DNA of 64,000 bases, from contig NZ_CP125946.1 of the NCBI RefSeq assembly GCF_030064065.1, forward strand, positions 434,001 through 498,000, written 5' to 3'. A program made the position numbers and the translations under genes. The stretch comes from Rothia sp. SD9660Na. GTDB lineage: Bacteria > Actinomycetota > Actinomycetes > Actinomycetales > Micrococcaceae. The notes below the pieces were generated by a model. The model ran no database searches and was not told the DNA's origin. It worked only from the letters and a program-made list of their open reading frames with translations. This document shows positions 16,178-25,542 of the stretch, piece by piece; positions within the stretch are counted from its first letter, which is position 1; every line of letters starts with the position of its first letter.

Positions 16178-17696
16178 TGATGGGCCTTTCTTCGGGGAAC
16201 TTGTAGAGGCGGCGGCGGGATCGCATCGCCAAGCCGGTGGCTACGGTGATGGTGCCGATACGGCCAATGAGCATGAGGACAGAAAGAATGTAGGTTCCGG
16301 ACGGCGGTAGCTCGGCTGAGAGCCCGGTGGACAGCCCACAGGTCGCGTAGGCTGAGATGACCTCAAAGAGGGCCCGGTCGAGGCCGACGTTGCCAATGAG
16401 CATGATGGCGGTGGTACCTGCCAGCACAAACACGAAGCTCATCATAATCACGGAGATAGCGATACGGAGTACAGCATCGGGAATGGTGCGGTTAAAGGCA
16501 ACGACGAACTGATCGCCGCGGGCTTCTGCCAGAATCGCCAGAAAGACCACGGTGATAGTAGTGATTTTGATGCCGCCTGCGGTAGATGCGGAGCCGCCGC
16601 CGATGAACATGAGTACGTCGGTGAGCAGCATAGTGACGGGGTGGATATCTGCCATGTCGACCAGGTTGAAGCCGCCAGAGCGGGTCATAATCGAGGCAAA
16701 GGCGGCGTTGAGGATTTTATCGCCTGCGCCCATGGAACCGATGGTGCGGTCGTTGCCCCACTCCAGGGCGCCCCAGGCAAAGGAGCCCAGGAAGAAGAGC
16801 ACCAGCGTGCCGATGATGGTGAGTTTGGCGTTGAGATTCCACTTGCTAAAGCGCAGGTTGTTGCGCAGTACCAGAATGACGGGGAAACCCAGCGAGCCCA
16901 CCATGACGCCCAGGGCGATGAGGAAGAGAATCCAGAGGTCGTGGCCGTAGGGCACAATGCCATCTGAGTGGGGAGTGAAGCCCGCGTTGTTGAAGGATGA
17001 GACCGCATAGAAGACGCCGTGCCAGACTGCCTGCCAGAAGGGCTCTCCCAGCACCAGGAAGCGGGGGGTAAGCGTGAAGGCGATCAGGGCCTCAATGGCT
17101 ATGGAGGTAAAGGCCACGGTGCGGAGCACTGAACCCACTTCACCCAGGCGTCCGATATTGAGGGACTCCTGGGCGATAATTTTGGAGCGCAACCCCAGCT
17201 TGCGCCCCACCGCCAGGGCCAAGATGGAGGTGAGGGTGAGCGTGCCGAGGCCGCCAATCTGGGAGCCGAGAAGAATCATGAGCTGGCCAAAGAAGGTCCA
17301 CTGCTCGGCGGTAGAGACCGTGGTGAGGCCGGTGACGGTCACAGCACTTGTGGCCGTAAAAACAGCGTGATGAAACTCCACCTGCTGGCCATCGCGTGAG
17401 GCCCAGGGGGTGTAGAGCATGAGCGAGAAGAAAATAATGACCAGCATGAAGGCCGCAATAGCGATACGGGATGAGGAGGACCCAAAGATGCGGTCTACCA
17501 GGTCGCGCAGGTGGGCCATGCGGGCCTGAAAGGCTGCCGAAAATTTAACAATCTGCAGGAGCTGCTGGTATTTCAGCTGCCCCTGTTCCATGGCGTCTAG
17601 AACCTGCTTGCGCTCCTGGACCTTGCGCACAATTTTGCCCACGTTCTTCACCTCGCTTTCTTCTGCCGTCTCTAGCGTAGTCTGCGTGTCATACAA
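16170..17696 (-). CDS. TrkH/KtrB family potassium transporter
   Basis: A membrane pore subunit of about 508 residues with four repeated M1-P-M2-like units; selectivity-type turns are visible in T-S-A-V-T-V-T-G-L, S-S-F-N-N-A-G-F, T-R-S-G-G-F and A-T-C-G-L-S-T-G-L. It moves K+ (or Na+) with the TrkA-like subunit encoded just downstream. The start is uncertain: TTG 17696 gives a 15-residue longer product, while GTG 17651 has a better-placed AGAAAG box. A shared promoter region with acuC lies to the right. Confidence 0.93.
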   Translation of the reverse strand: MYDTQTTLETAEESEVKNVGKIVRKVQERKQVLDAMEQGQLKYQQLLQIVKFSAAFQARMAHLRDLVDRIFGSSSSRIAIAAFMLVIIFFSLMLYTPWASRDGQQVEFHHAVFTATSAVTVTGLTTVSTAEQWTFFGQLMILLGSQIGGLGTLTLTSILALAVGRKLGLRSKIIAQESLNIGRLGEVGSVLRTVAFTSIAIEALIAFTLTPRFLVLGEPFWQAVWHGVFYAVSSFNNAGFTPHSDGIVPYGHDLWILFLIALGVMVGSLGFPVILVLRNNLRFSKWNLNAKLTIIGTLVLFFLGSFAWGALEWGNDRTIGSMGAGDKILNAAFASIMTRSGGFNLVDMADIHPVTMLLTDVLMFIGGGSASTAGGIKITTITVVFLAILAEARGDQFVVAFNRTIPDAVLRIAISVIMMSFVFVLAGTTAIMLIGNVGLDRALFEVISAYATCGLSTGLSAELPPSGTYILSVLMLIGRIGTITVATGLAMRSRRRLYKFPEERPIIG

Positions 17697-17733
17697 GCGG
17701 GGTGTGGTGCCCGCAGGGTTTTTATGTGTTTAA

Positions 17734-17757
17734 TGGTAAGTGTGACTCAACTTACCA
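17734..17757. promoter_or_regulatory. Inverted repeat operator between trkH and acuC
   Basis: A perfect 8-bp inverted repeat (TGGTAAGT at 17734-17741, ACTTACCA at 17750-17757, 8-bp spacer). The right arm runs into the acuC ribosome-binding site (AAAGGAGG, 17757-17764). It is a likely regulator-binding site; the cognate regulator is unknown. Confidence 0.55.
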
Positions 17758-17772
17758 AAGGAGGTAGTGCTG

Positions 17773-18981
17773 GTGGCTATTATCGACAGCCTCACGCCCA
17801 CCGACGTGCGTGTGCTCTGGGCTCCCGCCATGGCCAACTACTATTTTGGCGACTATCACCCCATGCACCCCTCGCGGTTGGATGCAACAGCCTCCCTGGC
17901 ACGAGACCTAGGAATCTTTGACCTCCCACAGGTACAGCTTGAGGAACCCGAAATTGCTACTGTGCACCAGCTCATGCTGGCCCACGACTACCCCTATATC
18001 GACGCGGTGCAAAAAATCAGTGCCGACCCCACACTAACCATCGCCAACTGTGGGCTGGGTACCGAAGATACCCCCGGGTTTGAGGGGGTGCACGAGGCGT
18101 CCGCTCGACTCGCCGGGGGCACCTACCAGGCAGCCGAAGCTATCTTGAGCGGTAAGGTCAAGCATGCCGTCAATTTTGGCGGAGGTATGCACCATGCCTC
18201 ACGCGATCACGCCAGCGGCTTTTGTATCTATAACGACTGCGCTGTCGGCATTGCCCGCCTGCTTGAAGCGGGAGCGCAGCGGGTCGTCTATATCGACGTG
18301 GACGCCCACCACGGGGACGGCACGCAAAGTATCTTCTGGGACGAGCCCCGGGTGATGACCATTTCCCTGCACGAGAGCGGCATGACCCTCTTCCCCGGTA
18401 CCGGTTTCGCTAACGAGGTGGGGCCCGAAGGGCTGGCTGCCGGAACCTCAGTTAACATCGCCATGCCCGAAAGCACTACCGACTCGGGGTGGCTACGAGC
18501 CTTTGACGCGGTGGTTCCTAGCCTGCTGCGGCAGTTCCAGCCCGAAGTGATTGTTAGCCAGCACGGCTGCGACTCCCATCTGGCCGATGACATGTCGCAC
18601 CTGAACATCAGCATTAATGGACAGCGGGAAATTGCCGCCCATATCTCCTTGCTGGCGGACGAGCTCTGTGAGGGCCGCTGGATTGCTACCGGGGGAGGGG
18701 GCTACTCTATCTACAACGCCGTGCCCCGCTCTTGGAGCCACCTTATTGCGGTGGCGGCTGGCCAGCCCCTCGACATCAATATGCCCACACCGGAATCGTG
18801 GCAGGCTTATATGCTTGAAAAGTACGGGACCAAAGTGCCTACCATGATGGGGGACCCCGTGGATCTCTGGTGGTGCTCCTGGGAGGTTGGCTACGACCCT
18901 GCCAGCAGCGTAGACCGCAGCATTATGGCCACCCGCAAGGAAGTATTCCCCCTCTGGGGGCTTGACCCCTGGTATGACTAG
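17773..18981 (+). CDS. acuC: Acetoin utilization protein AcuC / class II-like deacetylase
   Basis: A 402-residue histone-deacetylase-family hydrolase. Zinc-site and catalytic motifs are intact: H-H-A (about 140), the Asp-X-His pair in Y-I-D-V-D-A-H-H-G-D-G (about 175) and S-Q-H-G-C-D-S-H (about 260). AcuC-type enzymes deacetylate lysines, for example on acetyl-CoA synthetase. Start GTG 17773 is chosen because AAAGGAGG ends 8 nt before it; the upstream GTG (17767) is too close. An operator-like repeat overlaps the leader. Confidence 0.93.
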   Translation: MAIIDSLTPTDVRVLWAPAMANYYFGDYHPMHPSRLDATASLARDLGIFDLPQVQLEEPEIATVHQLMLAHDYPYIDAVQKISADPTLTIANCGLGTEDTPGFEGVHEASARLAGGTYQAAEAILSGKVKHAVNFGGGMHHASRDHASGFCIYNDCAVGIARLLEAGAQRVVYIDVDAHHGDGTQSIFWDEPRVMTISLHESGMTLFPGTGFANEVGPEGLAAGTSVNIAMPESTTDSGWLRAFDAVVPSLLRQFQPEVIVSQHGCDSHLADDMSHLNISINGQREIAAHISLLADELCEGRWIATGGGGYSIYNAVPRSWSHLIAVAAGQPLDINMPTPESWQAYMLEKYGTKVPTMMGDPVDLWWCSWEVGYDPASSVDRSIMATRKEVFPLWGLDPWYD

Positions 18982-19128
18982 GCCGGTATAGGGGCGGGTT
19001 ACAGGGCTGGGCAGATGGCTCTGTACATTGGCTTTCAGCCTGAGTGCTAGCTGTGCATAGACGAAGAGCGTCCCCATTTCTGCTGGTCAAACATGCAATT
19101 GTGGGTATATATGTGTAAAGATGTCAGT

Positions 19129-19911
19129 ATGAAAGACGACGTATTTGCTGTTATCGCCGACCCCACACGGCGACGCATCCTCCAGGCACTAGCCGTCGAA
19201 CGACTAGCCGTTGGCGAACTGGTCGAGGAACTGGGCGTCAGCCAGCCCACCGTATCCAAGCACCTCAAGGTGCTCCGCACGGCCGGTCTGGTTGAAACCG
19301 AAGCCGTAGGCCAAAAGCGGTTCTACTCCATTACTCCTGCCCCGCTTACAAGCGTTGCCGACTGGGTTGACGGCCTGCTTACTGCCCCCGTATCCGAGGC
19401 CACCCCAGCCCTCGAAGCGGTACCTGCCGCCAAGGCTGTCTCTGTTGCTAACGAGAGCTCCGAGCCTGCCCCTGAGGCAAATCCCGCTACGCCTGAAACC
19501 ACCTCTGTCCCCGAGGAGCAAGAGGAGGCGTCCGCTCCGGCCGTGGACGTGCCCCACCCCAACACCGCCGGTATTACCTTCACCCCGCTGACCCCCTTTA
19601 CCCCCGTGCTCGATAACCGGGTAGACGAAGAGGTCGTTGAGAGCCAGACACCGGCCGAGGTGGAGCAGGACGCCGTCAGCGACCAGGTGCGCCAGCTCGC
19701 ACAGAGCCTGAGCCTGGGTGCCAAAGATAAGGGGCTCATCAGCTTCAAGGTGCCCACCCCCGAGCAGGTCATTGCCCAAGAGGCAGCGGCCAAGGCAAGT
19801 GATGAACAGGCCCATGAGCAGGACCACAACAAGCAGGTCGGTGGCGAAGAGGGCGACGAGCGCGGCCTGCTGGCCAAGCTCACCCGCTGGGGTCGCCGCA
19901 GCTCCCGCTAG
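19129..19911 (+). CDS. ArsR-family regulator with long disordered tail
   Basis: A protein of about 260 residues. Residues 1-85 are a winged helix of the ArsR type (I-A-D-P-T-R-R-R-I-L, then L-G-V-S-Q-P-T-V-S-K-H-L-K-V-L). No Cys/His metal sites are seen. Residues 86-260 form an acidic Ala/Pro/Glu-rich tail ending in the basic L-L-A-K-L-T-R-W-G-R-R-S-S-R, unusual for ArsR proteins, which are normally about 100-120 residues. A start at 19129 fits the family N-terminus; an upstream in-frame ATG at 19093 would add 12 residues. A second regulator with a similar tail follows 46 bp downstream. Confidence 0.85.
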   Translation: MKDDVFAVIADPTRRRILQALAVERLAVGELVEELGVSQPTVSKHLKVLRTAGLVETEAVGQKRFYSITPAPLTSVADWVDGLLTAPVSEATPALEAVPAAKAVSVANESSEPAPEANPATPETTSVPEEQEEASAPAVDVPHPNTAGITFTPLTPFTPVLDNRVDEEVVESQTPAEVEQDAVSDQVRQLAQSLSLGAKDKGLISFKVPTPEQVIAQEAAAKASDEQAHEQDHNKQVGGEEGDERGLLAKLTRWGRRSSR

Positions 19912-19957
19912 GCCCTTGCCCACCAACCGCTAGTTTCAAAGGACATCACAAGACTGT

Positions 19958-21043
19958 ATGGCACACCATCAGCAGCTTCTCGACTGGATCGAGAACGAAC
20001 TGATTAACCAGACCCTGCACCTGGGCGATAACCTGCCCGACGACAGGGTGTTGGCCCGCGAGGTGGGTATCAGTCAGAACCACATGCGGGAGAGTCTCAA
20101 ACACTGCGAAGAAATCGGAGTGCTCAGGCTCTACGAGGGGCGGAAAAAGAGGATTATCGCCCAGCTGGTGCGGGAACCGGCGGCCTCGGCGGGGACAGCC
20201 GTCAGCCTCTATCTGGCCAGCTCCCTCTCGCCCCGCCAGGATCTGCTGGCAACCTGTCTGCTGCTTGAAAACCACGCCCTCACAGGGCCCGACTACGACC
20301 AGTCAGCCTTTGAAGAGCTGGACCGCATCGTGGAGGCCATGCAGGATGCCGCTACCAGCCTGAGCGACTTTCACGATTTGGAAGCTGATTTCCATATCCA
20401 GATTGGGCGGCTCTCCGGCAACGCCCTGATTTCTGCCCTCTTGGCGACCCTGCGTGACGCCATGATTGAGGCCCGCTTCGAGCTGGTCAGCCAGGTTCCC
20501 CTGTGGAGCACTACCGCCTCGCGCCTGCGCATGGAGTATCGGGCTATCGTCGATGCCGCCCGATCTGGTGACGCTGCCCTCGCCCAGACCCTGCTCAAGG
20601 CCAACCTGCAAGAGCGCTTTGCTGAGGCTGGGCACCCGGTTGATTTTGACACCCCGGCTAGGGAAGCGGGCAGAACCAACCTTGAACCCATCGAGGTTGA
20701 GACCCAGGAACTGGTGCCCGATACCTGGGACGGGCCCATTGAGCCTGAGCTCTTTGAAGCCCTCACCAGCATCCAGCCCATGGACGCCGCCCCTGCAAGC
20801 GCTACCGCCAGCCCTGACCCCGGAGCAGCAGCCCCGCAGAGCGCCAGAAACCAGCCCGCTAAAAAGCATTTTGACGTGGCTGGCTACTTTGGCTTCCGCA
20901 AAAGCGCCCCTGCCCAGCAAGAGACTGGAAGAGCTCGCGACCCCCACGCCGCAGAACCTGCCAGGGCAGTGGAAGAAGACCCGGGGGAAGACGCCGCAGC
21001 GGCCCTGCGCGAGGACTACGAGTATGCCACCAGCGAGCGCTAG
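19958..21043 (+). CDS. GntR/FadR-type regulator with long disordered tail
   Basis: A 361-residue protein. The N-terminal winged helix (about 5-65) has the D-R-V-L-A-R-E-V-G-I-S core. An all-helical FCD-like effector domain follows (about 85-225) with D-F-H and H-I-Q-I-G residues. From about residue 230 to the end there is an acidic, Pro/Ala-rich region of about 130 residues containing H-F-D-V-A-G-Y-F-G-F-R-K. Typical FadR-type proteins stop near 230-240, so the tail is extra. It is probably a transcription regulator; ligand and targets are unknown. Confidence 0.82.
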   Translation: MAHHQQLLDWIENELINQTLHLGDNLPDDRVLAREVGISQNHMRESLKHCEEIGVLRLYEGRKKRIIAQLVREPAASAGTAVSLYLASSLSPRQDLLATCLLLENHALTGPDYDQSAFEELDRIVEAMQDAATSLSDFHDLEADFHIQIGRLSGNALISALLATLRDAMIEARFELVSQVPLWSTTASRLRMEYRAIVDAARSGDAALAQTLLKANLQERFAEAGHPVDFDTPAREAGRTNLEPIEVETQELVPDTWDGPIEPELFEALTSIQPMDAAPASATASPDPGAAAPQSARNQPAKKHFDVAGYFGFRKSAPAQQETGRARDPHAAEPARAVEEDPGEDAAAALREDYEYATSER

Positions 21044-21065
21044 AGGGTAGATAAAACGAGAAAAT

Positions 21066-21135
21066 GCTCTCACTTGCCGGTGAACAGGGGGCGAAAAACC
21101 CTGTTTGCCTGTAGGCTTGGGGGAGAGCGTTTTTT
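21066..21135 (+). terminator. Two-part hairpin terminator
   Basis: An outer stem GCTCTC (21066-21071) with GAGAGC (21123-21128) and an inner stem AACAGGG (21083-21089) with CCCTGTT (21099-21105), followed by TTTTTT. Confidence 0.85.
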
Positions 21136-21279
21136 CACGCCGAGGGTATTGCTGTGCCCTTTATGCGTGCTTTGGAGCGTTTATACCGGTATAGCGCCCG
21201 GATAGCTACCGATCTGCCGCCCCCGGGTGGTTGCTGTCGGCCGGGTATCGACCACTATTTAATAAGTGAGGTGAATCCA

Positions 21280-21378
21280 ATGGGTTCAGTTATCAAGAAG
21301 CGCCGCAAGCGTATGTCTAAGAAGAAGCACCGCAAGCTTCTTCGTAAGACTCGCCACCAGCGCCGCAACAAGAAGTAA
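21280..21378 (+). CDS. Ribosomal protein bS22 (AURKAIP1/COX24 domain)
   Basis: A 32-residue, extremely basic protein beginning [20 protein letters not shown] and ending R-R-N-K-K. This matches the small actinobacterial protein found bound to the 30S subunit of mycobacterial ribosomes and named bS22. The start is ATG 21280 after GTGAGGTG; the longer frame from about 21154 would add a non-conserved extension and is not favoured. A perfect hairpin follows the stop. Confidence 0.95.
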   Translation: MGSVIKKRRKRMSKKKHRKLLRKTRHQRRNKK

Positions 21379-21388
21379 ATTCTTCACC

Positions 21389-21422
21389 GCGAGCCCCGCA
21401 CCTGTTTCGGTGCGGGGCTCGC
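21389..21422 (+). terminator. Hairpin after bS22 gene
   Basis: A perfect 13-bp stem (GCGAGCCCCGCAC at 21389-21401, GTGCGGGGCTCGC at 21410-21422). No strong T-run follows, but position and strength fit a terminator. Confidence 0.8.
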
Positions 21423-21483
21423 GCTGTATCACCGGGCTTTTCGGTGCGGACGCCCCCGCTCACCGGTCGGGGGAGAGGCGGGT

Positions 21484-21489
21484 TAGAGT
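21484..21489 (+). promoter_or_regulatory. -10 box of leaderless glutaredoxin-like gene
   Basis: TAGAGT is followed by 6 nt and the ATG at 21496, with no Shine-Dalgarno sequence. Confidence 0.5.
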
Positions 21490-21495
21490 GGAACA

Positions 21496-21750
21496 ATGGC
21501 TACACCACTGATTGAACTGCTGACCAAGCCCGGCTGTCACCTCTGCGAAGCTGCCCGGGAGACGACCGGCCAAGTGGCAGGCAGCTACGGGCTGACCTAC
21601 ACAGAAATCAACGTTGAAGAGCACCCCGACCTGTTGGAGCGTCACCGCACCGAGATCCCGGTGTTGCGGGTAGATGGCGAGGTCAAGGACTTCTGGCAGG
21701 TCAACGCCAAACGCCTGGCGAAGATTATTGAGAAGAAACTGGCGGAGTAA
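21496..21750 (+). CDS. Glutaredoxin-like protein (DUF836 family)
   Basis: An 84-residue thioredoxin-fold protein with the redox motif K-P-G-C-H-L-C-E (Cys at about 13 and 16) and the cis-Pro region E-I-P-V-L-R-V-D-G. It is the first gene of a run that includes TlpA, CcdA, ResB and CcsB, so a role in thiol redox supply for cytochrome c maturation is possible. Similar genes also lie beside unrelated genes in other Actinobacteria, so this link is an inference. Confidence 0.85.
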   Translation: MATPLIELLTKPGCHLCEAARETTGQVAGSYGLTYTEINVEEHPDLLERHRTEIPVLRVDGEVKDFWQVNAKRLAKIIEKKLAE

Positions 21751-21803
21751 ACCGGCGGGGTGGCTGGTTAGCGCTTACTGACTAGGTTTGAGAGACTAGA
21801 GAT

Positions 21804-22490
21804 ATGAACACTTCTTCGGCAACTGTCACCGTTCACCTGATGCGCCACGGCGAGGTGCATAACCCCGACCGTATCGTCTATGGGCGCCTGCCCAACTACC
21901 ACCTGTCTGAGACGGGTCAGAAGATGGTGCGCCTGTCTGCCGAAGAGTTCAAGCGCCGCGCGGACGCCGGTGCCAACATCGTACACCTGGTCTGCTCCCC
22001 GCTTACCCGCACCCGCGAGTCTGCTGCCCCCATTGAGGAACTACTGGGCCTGGTTGCCCAGCCCGATGAGCGCGTGATTGAGGCCGAGAACTATTTTGAG
22101 GGCCTGCACGTCAATAAGGACGAGCTGCTGGGCAACCCCCGCCACTGGAAGCACCTGCTCAACCCCTTGCGTCCGTCGTGGGGTGAACCCTACCGGGACC
22201 AGGTGGTGCGTATGGCTGAGGCTATTAAGGACGCCGCCCGCACCGCCTACGAGAAGGGCGGGGACGGTGCTGAGGCGATTATTGTCTCGCACCAGCTACC
22301 CATCTGGATGGCCCGCACCTCTGTAGAGGGCGGGGTGCTGCCGCACGACCCACGCAGCCGCCAGTGCAATTTAGCTTCCATTACAAGTTTTACCTTCCCC
22401 AATATTTTTGCCCCTGGCAAGCCAAAACTCTCTTATGTTGAGCCTGCTGCCGAGCTCTACTCAGGTGTTATTCAGTTACCGGGGTCATAA
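21804..22490 (+). CDS. Histidine phosphatase family protein
   Basis: A 228-residue protein of the phosphoglycerate-mutase-like superfamily. The catalytic motif L-M-R-H-G-E-V is at about 12-18 and the second phosphate-site region is C-S-P-L-T-R-T-R-E-S. The second catalytic His is in I-V-S-H-Q-L-P-I-W. The substrate is unknown. This gene sits directly before the cytochrome c biogenesis genes, an order common in Actinobacteria, though no biochemical link is established that I know of. Confidence 0.88.
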   Translation: MNTSSATVTVHLMRHGEVHNPDRIVYGRLPNYHLSETGQKMVRLSAEEFKRRADAGANIVHLVCSPLTRTRESAAPIEELLGLVAQPDERVIEAENYFEGLHVNKDELLGNPRHWKHLLNPLRPSWGEPYRDQVVRMAEAIKDAARTAYEKGGDGAEAIIVSHQLPIWMARTSVEGGVLPHDPRSRQCNLASITSFTFPNIFAPGKPKLSYVEPAAELYSGVIQLPGS

Positions 22491-22540
22491 TGGCACCGAC
22501 TACAAGCGCACACCACACTGACCTGAAAGACCTCTAATTC

Positions 22541-23149
22541 ATGGCTACCTCTTTCCCTACCCGTGTGAGCCGTAAGCAGGCCCTGAGTATCGCCGCTCTG
22601 GGAACTGTCGGTCTGCTCTCCGCCTGCTCTTCGAGCCAGGACTCCCTGGCAGCCCAGGCAGATGCCGGTGACTCCAAGGGCTATATTGCCGGTGACGGTA
22701 GCGTCACCGAATACGCAGCCGGTGAGCGCGGCGAGCCCGTTGAATTTGAAAGCGAACTCTTTGACGGCACCGTCGTCTCCGCCGCTGACCTGCGCGGTAA
22801 GCCCGTGCTACTGAACTTCTGGTACGCGGGGTGTGCTCCATGCCGTGTTGAGGCTCCCTGGCTTAACGAACTGCACGCTAGCTTTGGTGAGAAGGTTGCC
22901 TTTTACGGGGCTAACGTGCGCGATGAAAAGGGTACCGCTGAGGCTTTCGAAAAGAACTTTGAGGTTCCCTACCCCTCCTTTCGCGATGTGACCGGTAAGG
23001 TGCTTCTTGCCATGAGCAAGTACGTGCCTGCCCAGGCGGTGCCGACCACGGTCGTCCTCGATGCTGAGGGGCGCGTAGCTGCTCGTATTCTGGGCCAAAT
23101 CGACAAGTCTGTGCTGAACACCCTGCTCGAAGACCAGGTCAGTGCCTAG
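22541..23149 (+). CDS. TlpA/ResA-like thioredoxin lipoprotein
   Basis: A 202-residue protein with a lipoprotein signal peptide (R-K-Q-A-L then L-L-S-A-C, lipid Cys at about 29). The thioredoxin domain has the W-Y-A-G-C-A-P-C-R active site at about 89-97. It is exported and membrane-anchored. It reduces apocytochrome c cysteines before haem attachment, receiving electrons from CcdA. It overlaps ccdA by 8 nt. Confidence 0.93.
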   Translation: MATSFPTRVSRKQALSIAALGTVGLLSACSSSQDSLAAQADAGDSKGYIAGDGSVTEYAAGERGEPVEFESELFDGTVVSAADLRGKPVLLNFWYAGCAPCRVEAPWLNELHASFGEKVAFYGANVRDEKGTAEAFEKNFEVPYPSFRDVTGKVLLAMSKYVPAQAVPTTVVLDAEGRVAARILGQIDKSVLNTLLEDQVSA

Positions 23150-23894
23150 CTTCGGCCAAATCGTCCTCGACGGCTCCCTCTGGCTCGCCCTGCCCCTTGC
23201 GGCACTGGCGGGCCTGATCTCGTTTGCCTCCCCCTGTGTGCTGCCGCTTGTGCCCGGCTACCTGGGCTACGTGACGGGCCTGTCGGGTGGGGAAATGAGC
23301 CCCCGCCGCCGCAACCTGCGCATGGTCACCGGCATCGGCCTCTTTGTGTTGGGATTTTCTTTTATCTTTGTGCTCATGTCGGTAGTGCTAGCCCAGCTGG
23401 GTGCCGCCCCCTGGCTCAGAGGCCAGGGCTGGGTTGACCTGGTGCTGGGTCTGCTGGTGATCCTCATGGGCCTGGTCTTCATGGGCCGCTTTGATTTCTT
23501 CCAGCGCGACCGCAAGATTGAGGCCAAACCCCCGGCCGGCCTCTGGGGCGCTCCGATTCTGGGGATCACTTTCGGCCTGGGCTGGGCCCCCTGTATCGGC
23601 CCGACCTTCGCGGCCGTGCAGACCCTGGTCTATACCGGCGGCTCCGATAACAGCAAGGCAATTCTGCTGACCTTAGCCTACTGCCTAGGTCTTGGCGTCC
23701 CTTTCCTGCTGGTTGCTCTGGGGGTAGCCCGCGGGGTGAACACAATGGGCTGGGCCCGCAAGAACAGACTGCTGCTCCAGCGTCTGGGGGGCATCATACT
23801 GATTATCATCGGCCTGCTTCTGGCGACCGGCGTCTGGACGCAGATGATGTCCTGGTTCCAGGCCAGCATGCCGGTCTACGAACTCCCCATCTAA
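23142..23894 (+). CDS. ccdA: Cytochrome c biogenesis protein CcdA
   Basis: A 250-residue protein with six predicted membrane helices. The conserved S-F-A-S-P-C-V-L-P-L-V-P motif holds the first Cys and G-W-A-P-C-I-G-P the second. It carries reducing equivalents from cytosolic thioredoxin across the membrane to the TlpA-like lipoprotein encoded just upstream. GTG start within the end of tlpA. Confidence 0.96.
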   Translation: MPSFGQIVLDGSLWLALPLAALAGLISFASPCVLPLVPGYLGYVTGLSGGEMSPRRRNLRMVTGIGLFVLGFSFIFVLMSVVLAQLGAAPWLRGQGWVDLVLGLLVILMGLVFMGRFDFFQRDRKIEAKPPAGLWGAPILGITFGLGWAPCIGPTFAAVQTLVYTGGSDNSKAILLTLAYCLGLGVPFLLVALGVARGVNTMGWARKNRLLLQRLGGIILIIIGLLLATGVWTQMMSWFQASMPVYELPI

Positions 23895-23937
23895 ACACAC
23901 CCCACACACGCATCGAACCGAAGACAGCAAGGAAAAC

Positions 23938-25542
23938 ATGGCAGAGACTCAGGACGCCCCGGCACTAGGCCCGCTGGAAATGCTCCGCTGGGCATGGACG
24001 CAGCTGACCAAGATGAACACCGCCCTCTTCCTGCTGCTCATGCTGGCGGTTGCCGCTGTGCCCGGTTCGGTCTTTCCCCAGCGTATTCAGGACCCCGCAG
24101 CTGTAGCCGACTACATCGAGGTGCACCCCACCTGGGGCCCTATCGCTGATAAGCTCCAGCTCTTTGACGTCTTCTCGTCGGTCTGGTTTGCCGCGATTTA
24201 CATTCTGCTCTTTATCTCCCTGATCGGTTGCGTGGTTCCCCGCGCTGCCAAGCACTATCGGGCCATGCGGTCAGGGCCCGCCCGCACCCCCAAGAACTTC
24301 TCCCGCCTACCCCAGCACCGCACCCTCACCATCCCCGTGGACGCCGGTGCCGGGGAACTGACGGCCTCCCGCGCTATTGAGGACGCCGCCGCCGTCCTGA
24401 AAAAGCGCCGCTACCGTATTGAGGTGCGCGAAGAAGCCCCGGGAGTCGTGAACGTTGCCGCCGAACGCGGCTACCTGCGCGAACTGGGCAACATTCTCTT
24501 TCACCTGGCCATGATTGGTGTGCTGATTGCGGTAGCGATTGGCTCCCTCTTTGGCTACAGCGGCCAGCGCGTGGTGACCGAGGACGAAACCTTCGTCAAC
24601 TCCCTGGTCGCCTATGACTCCTTCAGCCCTGGCACCAACTACAACCCCGACTGGCTGGTGCCCTACTCGGCCACCCTCAACAACCTGACCGTCGAATACG
24701 ACCGCCAGGAAGGTTCACCCACCTACGGGTCAGACATCAACTATGAGGCTGACTTCACCCTCACCAGCGCAGACGGTGAACAGCGCGAGCAGGCCCTCAG
24801 AGTCAATGAACCCATCTACTTTGAGGGAACCTCTATCTACCTGCTGGGCAACGGTTACTCGCCGGTCGTCCGTATCACCAACACCGACGGCTCTGTCGCC
24901 TACGAGGGGCCCGTGGTGGGCCTGCCTTCGGGCCGTAGCTACCTCTCATCTATCGTGCTGAAGGTTCCGGACGCCCACCCCGACCAGCTGGGCTTCGTCG
25001 GCATGTTCCTGCCCACCGGCGAACGCACCGCAGGCAGCGCCCCCACCTCCATCGACTCAGACCTGCTCAACCCCATGCTGGTGCTCCAAAGCTACGCGGG
25101 CGACCTTGGGCTTGATAACGGTGTGCCCCAGAACGTCTATGTGCTCGACGTTGATAGCCTGACCCCGCTCAACACCATGGCCGCCGGTAACGGTATTGTG
25201 CTCGATGCCAGCAACAACACCGCTACCCTGCCCGATGGCCACGGAACTATCGAATTCCTGGGTGTTAAGCGCTACGCTGGCATTGAGATCAGGTCAGACC
25301 CCGGCCGCCCGATCGCCCTGGTTTCAGCAGCCCTACTCTTTGGCGGCCTGTTGCTCTCGGTCTTCGTCGCCCGCCGCCGCGTCTGGGTACGAGCCACCGA
25401 AAGCGGCACCGGGGCAGACCGCGTACTCACCGTCGAATACGGCCTACTGGCTCGCGGCGAAGACCCCCGCCTCGCCACCGAAGCCGATAAACTCACCGAC
25501 CTCTTCGCAGAGCGGTGGGGACTAGAATTTGATGAAGCCTAA
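23938..25542 (+). CDS. resB: Cytochrome c biogenesis protein ResB
   Basis: A 534-residue ResB/Ccs1 family membrane protein. Early transmembrane helices are at about 30-50, 80-100 and 185-205. A large extracytoplasmic domain covers about 205-455, and the last helix is at about 458-478. Together with the CcsA-type partner encoded next it forms the system II haem handling and ligation complex. ATG has an AAGGAAA box. Confidence 0.93.
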   Translation: MAETQDAPALGPLEMLRWAWTQLTKMNTALFLLLMLAVAAVPGSVFPQRIQDPAAVADYIEVHPTWGPIADKLQLFDVFSSVWFAAIYILLFISLIGCVVPRAAKHYRAMRSGPARTPKNFSRLPQHRTLTIPVDAGAGELTASRAIEDAAAVLKKRRYRIEVREEAPGVVNVAAERGYLRELGNILFHLAMIGVLIAVAIGSLFGYSGQRVVTEDETFVNSLVAYDSFSPGTNYNPDWLVPYSATLNNLTVEYDRQEGSPTYGSDINYEADFTLTSADGEQREQALRVNEPIYFEGTSIYLLGNGYSPVVRITNTDGSVAYEGPVVGLPSGRSYLSSIVLKVPDAHPDQLGFVGMFLPTGERTAGSAPTSIDSDLLNPMLVLQSYAGDLGLDNGVPQNVYVLDVDSLTPLNTMAAGNGIVLDASNNTATLPDGHGTIEFLGVKRYAGIEIRSDPGRPIALVSAALLFGGLLLSVFVARRRVWVRATESGTGADRVLTVEYGLLARGEDPRLATEADKLTDLFAERWGLEFDEA

